Shown here one piece after another: positions 8,080-15,962 of a stretch of 64,000 nucleotides of DNA. A program made the position numbers and the translations under genes. Numbering within the stretch: the stretch's first letter is position 1; each line of letters starts with the position of its first letter. The stretch is from Raineyella antarctica. Its GTDB lineage: Bacteria > Actinomycetota > Actinomycetes > Propionibacteriales > Propionibacteriaceae. Below the pieces are notes generated by a model. That model worked only from the letters and a program-made list of their open reading frames with translations, was not told the origin of the DNA and searched no databases. The DNA is taken from contig NZ_FMYF01000002.1 in assembly GCF_900092135.1 (NCBI RefSeq), positions 351,014 through 415,013 on the forward strand, read 5' to 3'.

Positions 8080-8835
8080 TCAGCGCAGGAGGCCCGCCAC
8101 CCAGTCCGCGGCCTCTCCGGCGGAGGTGACCAGGGGGATGCCGGCCGGCGCGGCGGGCCGGCGCACGACCACCACCGCGACGCCCAGGTCCGCCGCCGCC
8201 TGCAGCTTGGCCTCGGTCAGCGGACCGCCGGAATTCTTCGTGGTCAGCACGTCGATCCGGTGCTCGCGCATCAGCGCGGTCTCCGAGGCCAGGTCGTACG
8301 GTCCCCGTGACAGCAGCACCTGCCAGCCGGCCGGCACGGGTCCGTCCAGCGGGTCGACGACCCGGACCAGGGCGAAGCGGTCGGTCCACCCCGCGTACGC
8401 AGGCAGGGACTGGCGTCCGGTGGTGACGAAGGTGCGCTCGCCCAGGTGTTCGGCAGCGGTGACGGCCTCCTCGGTCGAGTCGACCCAGTGCCAGCCGGCG
8501 GCCTCGGGACGGTCCTCCCAGCCGGGACGTTGCAGGCGCAGCAGCGGGACCCCGGTGGCCCGGGCGGCTTCGGCTGCGTTCGCGCTGATCGTGGCGGCGA
8601 ACGGGTGGGTCGCGTCGACCACCGCGCGTACGCCCTCCTCGCGCAGGTGGCGGGCCAGCCCGTCGGCGCCCCCGAAGCCGCCGACGCGTACGCCGCCGAC
8701 CGGCAGCGCGGGCCGGGAGACCCGGCCGGCCAGCGACGTGGTCACCGGTACGCCGGAACCGTCCAGGAGCGCGGCCAGGGTGCGGGCCTCGCGGGTCCCG
8801 CCCAGGACCAGGATCCCGCCCTGGCCTCCGGTCAC
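8080..8835 (-). CDS. cobK: Precorrin-6A reductase
   Basis: 251 residues with the CobK/CbiJ nucleotide-binding opening ILVLGGTREARTLAALL and the conserved VVDATHPFAA, LLRLQRPGW and DVLTTKNSGG segments. The enzyme reduces precorrin-6A to precorrin-6B with NADPH in corrin-ring synthesis. It starts with GTG overlapping the cobA stop by 4 bases (GTGA) and is the last gene of the riboswitch-controlled operon. Length matches the family. Confidence 0.94.
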   Translation of the reverse strand: MTGGQGGILVLGGTREARTLAALLDGSGVPVTTSLAGRVSRPALPVGGVRVGGFGGADGLARHLREEGVRAVVDATHPFAATISANAAEAARATGVPLLRLQRPGWEDRPEAAGWHWVDSTEEAVTAAEHLGERTFVTTGRQSLPAYAGWTDRFALVRVVDPLDGPVPAGWQVLLSRGPYDLASETALMREHRIDVLTTKNSGGPLTEAKLQAAADLGVAVVVVRRPAAPAGIPLVTSAGEAADWVAGLLR

Positions 8836-9851
8836 CGCACCAGGCCCTGGTCGGCCAGGTCCCCGGTGCCGGGCAGGTGCTCGCCGGCGACGGCGCCGAT
8901 CACCGTCACCGCGGGCGAGCCGATGCCGGCCTCCTTCACGATCCGGGGCAGGTCGGCCAGGGTGGCGCGGACGACCTGCTGGCTGGCCAGGCCGGCGTCG
9001 GCGATGGTTGCGGCGGGGGTGGCCGGGTCCATGCCGTGCTCGACCAGGCCGGTGCAGATCCGGTGCAGGGTGTGCACGCCCATCAGGACGACCAGCGTGG
9101 TGCCGCTGTGCGCCAGCGCCGACCAGTCGACGGTCGAGCGTGGGTCGCCCGGGGGGACGTGGCCGGACACCACGGTGAAGCCCTGGGTGAGCCCGCGGTG
9201 GGTGACCGGGATGCCCGCCAGTTCGGGGGCGGCGATCGAGGAGGTGACCCCCGGGACGACGCGGACCGGGATGCCGGCGGCGGACAGCGCCAGCACCTCC
9301 TCGCCCCCACGCCCGAACACGTACGGGTCGCCGCCCTTGAACCGCACCACGTGCTTGCCCAGCCCCGCCTGCTCGACCAGGACCTGGTTGATCCGTTCCT
9401 GGGAGGTCTGCTCCCCGCGGGGGATCTTGGCGACATCGATCACCTCGACCGAGGCGGGCAGGCCGGCCAGCAGCTCCAGCGGTGCGAGCCGGTCGGTGAC
9501 GACCACGTCGGCCTCGCGCAGTGCCGCCAGGCCGGCGACGGTGATCAGGCCGGGATCTCCCGGGCCGCCGCCGACCAGCGTGACCCGGCCGGAGCCGCCC
9601 GCCTGCTCGGGCTCGGTGGCGGCGGTGGGCCGCCGGGGCGGCGGGGCGATCACCAGGTCGTACGACCCCTGCGGGTCCACGTCGTGGGTGACGAGGCCGC
9701 GCTCGACCAGGTCGACCAGCGAGGTGGGCAACTGCTCGGCGGCGACCGTGACGTGGGCGCCGTCGCGGAGCAGGGCTGCCACCTGCCCGGTCGTCGCCTC
9801 GTCCACCCCGGTGATCAGGACCTCCCGGCCGGTGACGTCGATCTCAAACAC
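8832..9851 (-). CDS. cobA: Uroporphyrinogen-III C-methyltransferase
   Basis: Catalyses two SAM-dependent methylations of uroporphyrinogen III to precorrin-2, the branch point toward cobalamin and siroheme. The C-terminal ~240 residues carry the methyltransferase signatures VTLVGGGPGDPGLIT, VVVTDRL, VRFKGGDPYVFGRGGEE and VTHRGLTQGF. An N-terminal ~95-residue segment resembles a shortened CysG/SirC-like domain but without an obvious glycine-rich NAD motif. I choose GTG at 9851 because GGAGG sits seven bases ahead; an ATG at 9872 is possible. The start overlaps the upstream gene by 8 bases. Confidence 0.9.
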   Translation of the reverse strand: MFEIDVTGREVLITGVDEATTGQVAALLRDGAHVTVAAEQLPTSLVDLVERGLVTHDVDPQGSYDLVIAPPPRRPTAATEPEQAGGSGRVTLVGGGPGDPGLITVAGLAALREADVVVTDRLAPLELLAGLPASVEVIDVAKIPRGEQTSQERINQVLVEQAGLGKHVVRFKGGDPYVFGRGGEEVLALSAAGIPVRVVPGVTSSIAAPELAGIPVTHRGLTQGFTVVSGHVPPGDPRSTVDWSALAHSGTTLVVLMGVHTLHRICTGLVEHGMDPATPAATIADAGLASQQVVRATLADLPRIVKEAGIGSPAVTVIGAVAGEHLPGTGDLADQGLVR

Positions 9852-12180
9852 GGGCGGCCTCCACGAGCGCATCGGTGACGGAGGGCTCGCGGACGGCCAC
9901 GCGCACCCAGCTGGGCCCCAGACCGGGGAAGGTGTCGCCCCGGCGGACCGCGAAGCCGCGCTCGCGCAGCCGTCGGCGCATACCCGGGTCGTGGGTGTCG
10001 GCCAGCACGAACGGCCCCTCGGCGGGCGTCACGACGCCCCAGCCGAGACCGGTCAGCGCCTCGACCAGGTGGTCGCGGTGCCGGGTGGTGGTGATCACCG
10101 CCAGCTGCGATTCGACCAACGCGCGATCGGTGGTGCAGGCGACCATGGCGGCGAGGGCGGGGGAGGAGACCGACCAGGGCGGCTGCTGGGCGGCGAGCAG
10201 CCGGATCAACGCCGGGTCGCCGACCACGTAGCCGGCGCGCAGCCCGGCCAGGCCCCAGGTCTTGGTCAGCGAGCGCAGCACCAGCAGGCTGTCCATCTCG
10301 GCGTCGATCTGCGACTCGTGCTCCCCGGGCACCGAGTCCATGAACGCCTCGTCGATCACCACGATCCGTCCCGGCTGAGCCAGCCGCCACAGCGACTCCC
10401 CGTCGTGCAGGACGCTGGTCGGGTTGGTCGGGTTGCCGACCAGCAGCAGGTCGGTCTCGGGCAGCTCGTCGACGTCCAGGGTGAACGGCGGCGCCAGCAC
10501 GTGCCGGTGCGGCGTACGGCCCGCGGCCAGCAGCGCCGCCTCCGGCTCGGTGAACTGCGGGTGCACCACGACCGGGTGCTCGCCCGGGATCGCGCGGGCG
10601 ACCAGCGTGAACGCCTCGGCGGCACCGGCGGTCGGCAGCACCATGTCCGGGGTGACCCCGTGGTGGGCGGCGATCGCCTCCCGGGCGGCGGTGGCGTCCG
10701 GGTAGGCGCCCAGCTGCGGGATGGTGGCGGCGATCACCTCGGACAGCCAGGCGGGCGGGGTGGGCGTACGGACGTTGACCGCCAGGTCGACCAGGCCCTC
10801 GCCGACCTCGGTGTCACCGTGGTGGTCCAGGTCGGGGCGGGCCGCGTCGTACGCGTGCACGGCGTCGCAGAACTCCTGGGCCAGCTCCGGGTTGCCGGCC
10901 CAGTGCACGTGCAGGTAGGAGGCGTGCACGTTCGCGGGCATCGCCGGCTCGGCCGGGTCGGTGGCGGTGCGGTGGAACTCGTGGCCGCGGGTGCCCTCGA
11001 CCTCCACGTACCCGAGGGTGAGCTTGGGGGTCATCTCGGCGCTCGCCTCGACAGCGCCGACCATCGGGTGCCCGTCCACCTCGCGGCACAGGTAGAGCAG
11101 TCCGGCGCACTCTCCGACGGTCGGGGTGCCGGCGGCGATCGCTTCGCGCATCGAGGCGATCATCGGCGCGTTGGTCGACAGGTCGTCGGCGTGTACCTCG
11201 GGGAAGCCGCCGCCCAGGTAGATGCCGGCGGTGCCGGCGGGCAGCATCGGGTCGTTGATGGGGTCGAACTCGACCGGTTCGCAGCCGGCCGCCTCCATCA
11301 GTTCGGTCGTCTCGGCGTAACGGAAGGTGAAGGCGCGTCCACCGGCGACGGCGATCCGGGGCCTGGCCGGCGGCTCGGTCGTCGCGCCGGGACCGGTCGA
11401 GTCGGTCGGATGGGTCGGGGGGTGGACCTCGGCCGCAGGGTCCCAGGCGGGGCCGGACAGCCGCGGGGCGGTCATCGCGATCTTCACCACCCGGGCCAGG
11501 TCGACGTTGTCGGAGATCCGCTGGGCCAGCGCGTCCAGGGCGGCCAGCGCCTCGTCGCGCTCGGCCGCCGGCACCAGGCCGAGGTGGCGGGAGGGCACGT
11601 GGATCGCCTCGTCGCGCGGCAGCACGCCGAGCACCGGGATGCCGAGCCGCTTCAGCGCGCGCTTGACCTCGTCGGCGTGCCGGGTCGAGCCGGCCTTGTT
11701 GAGGATGACGCCGTTGATCCGGACCTGCTCCTCGAACGCCGCCAGGCCTCCGACGGTCGCGGCGATCGTACGGGAGGCGTGGGAGATGTCGACGGTGAGG
11801 ATGACCGGGGACTCGGTGAGCGCGACGATGTGCGCGGTCGAGGCATAGCCATCCGTGCCCAGCTTGCCGTCGAAGAGCCCCATCGCGCCCTCGATGATCG
11901 CCACCCTGGCGGCCACCGGGTGCTGGGAGCCGTGCAGCAGCAGCGGCACGATCCTCTCCTCGCCCTGCATCCAGGGGTCGAGGTTACGGCCGGGATGCCC
12001 GGTCGCGAGCGCGTGGTAGCCGGGGTCGATGTAGTCCGGGCCGACCTTGAAGCCGGCCACGTCCAGCCCGTACGGCTGGCGGGACAGCGCGGCCATCAGG
12101 CCGGTCGCGACGGTGGTCTTGCCCTGTCCGGAAGCCGGCGCGGCGATCACGACACGCGCCAGCGGCGTCTGCTCGCTCAC
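9844..12180 (-). CDS. Fusion: cobyrinate a,c-diamide synthase (CobB) + CobC/CobD-like PLP aminotransferase
   Basis: 778 residues from a GTG at 12180 that overlaps the cobO stop. Residues ~1-455 are CobB: P-loop APASGQGKTTVATGL, KVGPDYIDP, IIEGAMGLFDG, and a class I glutamine amidotransferase half with YLGGGFPE and the nucleophile Cys in GECAGLLYL. Residues ~465-778 are a class I/II aminotransferase-fold domain like CobC/CobD threonine-phosphate decarboxylase: NPTNPTS, IDEAF and the PLP lysine in SLTKTWGLAGLRAGY. CobB amidates the a and c side chains; CobC/CobD helps make the aminopropanol arm. The fusion joins two non-consecutive steps. No stop or frameshift lies at the joint. Confidence 0.9.
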   Translation of the reverse strand: MSEQTPLARVVIAAPASGQGKTTVATGLMAALSRQPYGLDVAGFKVGPDYIDPGYHALATGHPGRNLDPWMQGEERIVPLLLHGSQHPVAARVAIIEGAMGLFDGKLGTDGYASTAHIVALTESPVILTVDISHASRTIAATVGGLAAFEEQVRINGVILNKAGSTRHADEVKRALKRLGIPVLGVLPRDEAIHVPSRHLGLVPAAERDEALAALDALAQRISDNVDLARVVKIAMTAPRLSGPAWDPAAEVHPPTHPTDSTGPGATTEPPARPRIAVAGGRAFTFRYAETTELMEAAGCEPVEFDPINDPMLPAGTAGIYLGGGFPEVHADDLSTNAPMIASMREAIAAGTPTVGECAGLLYLCREVDGHPMVGAVEASAEMTPKLTLGYVEVEGTRGHEFHRTATDPAEPAMPANVHASYLHVHWAGNPELAQEFCDAVHAYDAARPDLDHHGDTEVGEGLVDLAVNVRTPTPPAWLSEVIAATIPQLGAYPDATAAREAIAAHHGVTPDMVLPTAGAAEAFTLVARAIPGEHPVVVHPQFTEPEAALLAAGRTPHRHVLAPPFTLDVDELPETDLLLVGNPTNPTSVLHDGESLWRLAQPGRIVVIDEAFMDSVPGEHESQIDAEMDSLLVLRSLTKTWGLAGLRAGYVVGDPALIRLLAAQQPPWSVSSPALAAMVACTTDRALVESQLAVITTTRHRDHLVEALTGLGWGVVTPAEGPFVLADTHDPGMRRRLRERGFAVRRGDTFPGLGPSWVRVAVREPSVTDALVEAARV

Positions 12181-12791
12181 CACTCGATCCCCTTCTGGCC
12201 CTTCTGGCCGTTGTCGAACGGGTGCTTGACCTTGGTCATCTCGGTGACCAGGTCGGCCACCTCGAGCACCTCGGGGGCGCAGTCCCGGCCGGTGATCACC
12301 ACGTGCTGGCTGCCCGGGCGGTGGCGCAGGGTGTCGGCGACGTCGGCGGGGTCGATCCAGCCCCACTTCATCGGGTAGGTGAACTCGTCGAGCACGTACA
12401 ACTGGTGGCGCTCGGCGGCGAGCCGGCGCTTGATCTCGGCCCAGCCCTCGCGCGCGGCGACGGCGTGGTCCTCGTCCGAGCCCTCCTTGCGCGACCAGGA
12501 CCAGCCCGAGCCCATCTTGTGCCACTCGATCGGGCCGCCCTGGCCGGTCTGCGCGTGCACGGTGGCGAGGGTCTCCAGCGCCGTCTGCTCACCGATCCGC
12601 CACTTGGCGGACTTCACGAACTGGAACACGCCGATGTCCCAGCCCTGGTTCCAGCCGCGCAGCGCCAGGCCGAACGCGGCGGTCGACTTGCCCTTGCCGG
12701 CACCGGTGTTGACGATCACGAGCGGGCGGTTGCGCCGCTGGCGGGTGGTGAGCCCGTCGTCCGGCACGGAGAGTGGCTGGCCTTCGGGCAT
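12177..12791 (-). CDS. cobO: Cob(I)yrinic acid a,c-diamide adenosyltransferase
   Basis: 204 residues with the CobO/BtuR P-loop GAGKGKSTAAFGLALR near residue 31 and the conserved GSGWSW, DEFTYPMKWGW and TGRDCAPE motifs. The enzyme transfers the adenosyl group from ATP to the reduced corrin cobalt. The ATG at 12791 lies one base after the chlID stop, and its own stop overlaps the next gene's GTG, so the operon is tightly coupled. A much longer in-frame reading that runs into chlID is an artefact of high GC. Confidence 0.95.
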   Translation of the reverse strand: MPEGQPLSVPDDGLTTRQRRNRPLVIVNTGAGKGKSTAAFGLALRGWNQGWDIGVFQFVKSAKWRIGEQTALETLATVHAQTGQGGPIEWHKMGSGWSWSRKEGSDEDHAVAAREGWAEIKRRLAAERHQLYVLDEFTYPMKWGWIDPADVADTLRHRPGSQHVVITGRDCAPEVLEVADLVTEMTKVKHPFDNGQKGQKGIEW

Positions 12792-12792
12792 G

Positions 12793-14946
12793 TCAGGCGG
12801 CCTTTCGTCGGAGGTCGGTGGGGTGCTGCGCGGTGTCGTACGTACGGTGCCGCACGGTGTCCACGATCGTACGGCTCGCGGCCTCAGTGCCGTCGCGGCC
12901 CACGTCGCCGAGGTCGACCAGGTCGGCGCGCATCCGGGCGGCCAGGTCGGCGGCCAGGCCCATCCGGAACCGGCCCGTCTCGCAGTCGACCACGACGGCG
13001 TCCCCGCCGGCCAGGAAACCGGCGATCCTTCGGGCCCGGGCCAGTGCGTCGGGGCCGGCGGTGGCGCGACCGTCGGTGACGACGACCAGCAGCGGGCGGC
13101 GCCGGGGATCGCGGATCTTCTCCAGCCGGAGCACCTCGGCGGCCATCGCCAGGCCCTCGGCCAGTGGCGTACGACCCCCGGAGGGCAGCTCCTCCAGCCG
13201 GCGGGCGGCGGTGTCGACCGAGGTGGTCGGCGGCAGGGCCAGGGTCGCGTCGGTGCCGCGGAAGGTGACCAGCCCGACCTTGTCGCGGCGCTGGTAGGCG
13301 TCCAGCAGCAGGCTGAGCACGGCGGTCTTGACCGCCTCCATCCGACGGCGCGCGGCCATCGAGCCGGAGGCGTCCACCACGAACAGCACCAGGTTGGACT
13401 CCCGGCCCTCGCTGACCGTGCGGCGCAGGTCGCCGGCGTCCAGCCGCAGCTTGCCGGAGGAACGGCCTCGGGCGGCCTGGTGCGGCGCGGCGGCGCGGAT
13501 CGTGGCGGGCAGGTGCAGGGTGCGGCCCTCGGGGCCGGCGCCGACCGTACGACCCTGGGAGGTGATCGCGCGGGAACGGCGACCCGCCTCACCGCTGCCG
13601 ACACCGGTGGCCTCCAGGCGGCGGGTGCGGTAGGGCTGGCCCGCCGAGGCCAGCACCAGGCGGGCGGCGGCGCCGGGGCGGTCGGCGTCCTGGGCCTCGG
13701 CCTCGGGGGTGGGGTCGGTCTCAGGGGTGGGGTCCGTGCCGGGGGCCTGGTCGGGGCCGTTCGCCGTCTCGGGGCGCGGCGGGGCGGGGCGGTCCGTCGG
13801 CGCGTCGTCGCCGTCGGGGGTGTCCGAGCCGTCCGGGTGGCCCTGGCCCTCCTGGTCGACCTGGTCGTCCTCGGAGCCCGGGGCGGGCGGTTCGGGGTCG
13901 GTCGGGTCAGGGTCGGGCTCGGGCTCGGGGTCGTCCAGGTCGTCGAGCAGGCGCTCCAGCAGCTCCTCGTCCAGGCCGGGTGCGTCGAACGGGTTGCGGC
14001 GGCGCCGGTGCGGCAGCGCGAGCCGGGCGGCGGCCCGGATGTCGTCCTTGGTGACGCGGGTCCGACCGTTCCAGGCGGCATGGGCGCTCGCGGCGCGGGC
14101 GGTGACGATGTCGGCGCGCATCCCGTCGACCTCGAACGCCGCGCAGATCTCGGCGATCTTCAGCAGTGCGGCCTCGTCCAGCAGGACCGCGTCGAGGCGG
14201 TCGCGGGCGTCGGCGAGGCGGGCGCGGGTGGCCTGCTGCTCGGCCTCGTACGTGGCCGCGAAGCCTTCCGGGTCCAGGTCGTACGCCAGCCGGCGCCGGA
14301 CCACGTCGGCGCGCAGCCGCGGGTCGCGCGGGGCGGCGACCTCGACGGTCAGGCCGAAGCGGTCGAGCAGCTGGGGACGCAACTCGCCCTCCTCGGGGTT
14401 CATCGTGCCGATCAGGACGATCCGGGCGGCGTGGGAGATCGAGACACCGTCGCGCTCGACGCTGTTGCGGCCCATCGCGGCGGCATCCAGGAGCAGGTCG
14501 ACCAGGTGGTCGTGCAGCAGGTTGACCTCGTCGACGTACAGGATGCCGCGGTTGGCGTCGGCAAGCAGGCCCGGCTCGTAGCGGACGTGGCCGGCGCCGA
14601 GGGCCTGCTCCAGGTCGAGCGAGCCGATCACCCGGTCCTCGGTCGCGCCGACCGGCAGTTCGACCAGCCGGGCGGGCCTGGTCGTTGTGCTGGTGGCGGA
14701 GGCGACGTCGTGCGGGCCGTCGGGGCAGGCCGGGTCGGGCGCGGCGGGGTCGCAGCCGAAGCGGCAGTCCGCGACGACGTCCTGGGGTGGCAGCAACTCG
14801 GCCAGTGCGCGGACGGTGGTGGACTTGGCGGTGCCCTTCTCGCCCCGGACCAGCACGCCGCCGATCGCCGGGGAGATCGTGGTCAGGACCAGTGCCAGCC
14901 GCATGTCGTCGGAGCCGACGACGGCCGAGAAGGGATAACTGCGCAT
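12793..14946 (-). CDS. Magnesium/cobalt chelatase, ChlI-ChlD fusion
   Basis: 717 residues. The N-terminal AAA+ (ChlI) half has Walker A RGEKGTAKST and Walker B GILYVDEVNLL; a proline/acid-rich linker (about 345-430) follows; the C-terminal ChlD half is a von Willebrand A domain with the MIDAS motif DASGSMAARRR and VVVTDGRAT. In actinobacteria this two-part protein is found in cobalamin clusters and is inferred to power metal insertion with CobN, which is also in this window at 61793. ATG 14946 follows GGAGG; upstream in-frame codons overlap the riboswitch and are rejected. First gene of the operon. Confidence 0.9.
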   Translation of the reverse strand: MRSYPFSAVVGSDDMRLALVLTTISPAIGGVLVRGEKGTAKSTTVRALAELLPPQDVVADCRFGCDPAAPDPACPDGPHDVASATSTTTRPARLVELPVGATEDRVIGSLDLEQALGAGHVRYEPGLLADANRGILYVDEVNLLHDHLVDLLLDAAAMGRNSVERDGVSISHAARIVLIGTMNPEEGELRPQLLDRFGLTVEVAAPRDPRLRADVVRRRLAYDLDPEGFAATYEAEQQATRARLADARDRLDAVLLDEAALLKIAEICAAFEVDGMRADIVTARAASAHAAWNGRTRVTKDDIRAAARLALPHRRRRNPFDAPGLDEELLERLLDDLDDPEPEPDPDPTDPEPPAPGSEDDQVDQEGQGHPDGSDTPDGDDAPTDRPAPPRPETANGPDQAPGTDPTPETDPTPEAEAQDADRPGAAARLVLASAGQPYRTRRLEATGVGSGEAGRRSRAITSQGRTVGAGPEGRTLHLPATIRAAAPHQAARGRSSGKLRLDAGDLRRTVSEGRESNLVLFVVDASGSMAARRRMEAVKTAVLSLLLDAYQRRDKVGLVTFRGTDATLALPPTTSVDTAARRLEELPSGGRTPLAEGLAMAAEVLRLEKIRDPRRRPLLVVVTDGRATAGPDALARARRIAGFLAGGDAVVVDCETGRFRMGLAADLAARMRADLVDLGDVGRDGTEAASRTIVDTVRHRTYDTAQHPTDLRRKAA

Positions 14947-15000
14947 GGGGCCTCCGTGCGGGTGCCGCGCCCGCGTGGTCGAGTGGCGGCCGTCCGGGGA

Positions 15001-15135
15001 GGACGGGCCGGCGCGCCGCGATGCCCTGGCTCGGGCGTACGCGCCGGTCGTGCTGGTCGGGCGTACGTCCACACAGTGGCGGGACCGCTCCGGGATCTCA
15101 CCGGATTCCACGTGGCGTGCAGGCCGATCCTAGCG
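15001..15135 (-). promoter_or_regulatory. Cobalamin riboswitch upstream of chlID operon
   Basis: Read on the minus strand, the leader contains GGAATCCGGTGAGATCCCGG (about 15094-15113), then GCGGTCCCGCCACTGTG with the B12 box GCCACTG (about 15074-15080), and a 3' AGCCAGGGCATC (about 15021-15031). These are the conserved core elements of cobalamin riboswitches in the right order. It sits about 55 bases before the chlID start and should repress the whole cob operon when adenosylcobalamin is plentiful. The outer P1 stem is only approximately placed. Confidence 0.92.
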
Positions 15136-15209
15136 GGGAGCGGCGGCGACGGGCGACGGCGCGTCGCGCCGGGGCGGCGCGACCCCCGGGTCCTCGTGGC
15201 GGAGCGTGC

Positions 15210-15947
15210 TCAGGACAGCACGAGGTACAGCGCCGACGCCACGACGAAGGCAGTGACCAGACGGGCGAACCAGACCTCATTCAGGCGGTTCACCACGACG
15301 CGGCCGACCAGGGCGCCCAGCCATACCAACGGGACCAGGACGAGACCCGTCAGCACGACTCCCCGGGTCATCATGCCCAGGCTCACCATCACGGGAAGCT
15401 TGAGCACCAGGTTGACCGTGGCGAAGAACCAGGCGGTCGTGCCGAGGAACGCCAGCTTCCCGTAGCGGGCGCTGAGCAGGTAGAGGCTCATGGCCGGCCC
15501 GCCGGCGTTCGCCACCATCGTGGTGAACCCGGCGAGGCCGCCGTAGAGGTGCGCCTCGGTCCTGCCCGGCCGGTGGCGACGCGTGACCAGCCCGACCAGC
15601 AGCAGTCCGAGCAGGATCCCGCCGATGGTGCGGCGCAGGACCAGGTCGTCGACCCGCCCGAGGAACACCCCGCCCAGCGCCACGCCCACGACGACGGGCA
15701 GGACGAGCCGGAGCAGGAGGCGGACATCGGCGTCCCGGCGGTACGTCAGGATCGCCCAGATGTCCCCGGCGAGCAGGAGGACCAACATCAATGCGGTCGA
15801 TTCCTTGGCCGGCAGGACCATCGCCGCCAGCACCACGGAGACGGTGGTCGCCCCGGAAAGGGCGGTCTTCGAGAAGCCGCCGATGAACGCCGCGACCCCG
15901 AGGAGGATCCATCCGGCGAGGGGAAGGTCAAGCACGTGGGTCACCAC
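15210..15947 (-). CDS. TauE/SafE family anion permease
   Basis: 245 residues, eight or so hydrophobic segments, with the TauE/SafE features GGFSKTALSG near residue 24 and FTTMVANAGGPAMSLYLL near residue 140. The family exports or imports sulfite, sulfoacetate or other small organic anions. GTG at 15947 is 15 bases after the stop of the upstream aldehyde dehydrogenase gene, so it is probably the last gene of the iolB operon and may move a carboxylated intermediate or product; that link is inference. Confidence 0.85.
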   Translation of the reverse strand: MVTHVLDLPLAGWILLGVAAFIGGFSKTALSGATTVSVVLAAMVLPAKESTALMLVLLLAGDIWAILTYRRDADVRLLLRLVLPVVVGVALGGVFLGRVDDLVLRRTIGGILLGLLLVGLVTRRHRPGRTEAHLYGGLAGFTTMVANAGGPAMSLYLLSARYGKLAFLGTTAWFFATVNLVLKLPVMVSLGMMTRGVVLTGLVLVPLVWLGALVGRVVVNRLNEVWFARLVTAFVVASALYLVLS

Positions 15948-15962
15948 CGAAGAGCCCGATCC

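Noticed and set aside
8446-12378. A 1310-codon plus-strand open frame across the cob operon
   Set aside because: It is antisense to cobK, cobA, cobB/C and cobO, which all have clear motifs. The long frame is a by-product of high GC and its translation has no recognisable domain.
12181-12525. Continuous 893-codon frame making CobB/C part of a larger protein
   Set aside because: The first ~115 codons are cobO read in another frame (Arg/Gly-rich); the CobB P-loop protein begins at the GTG overlapping the cobO stop.
14947-15111. Longer N-terminus for the ChlI-ChlD protein
   Set aside because: The 55 extra codons coincide with the conserved cobalamin riboswitch core, and the GGAGG site is right before ATG 14946.
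12379-15465. A 1028-codon plus-strand open frame opposite chlID
   Set aside because: Antisense to cobO and chlID and runs through the riboswitch; composition is Gly/Arg/Val low-complexity, as in shadow frames.
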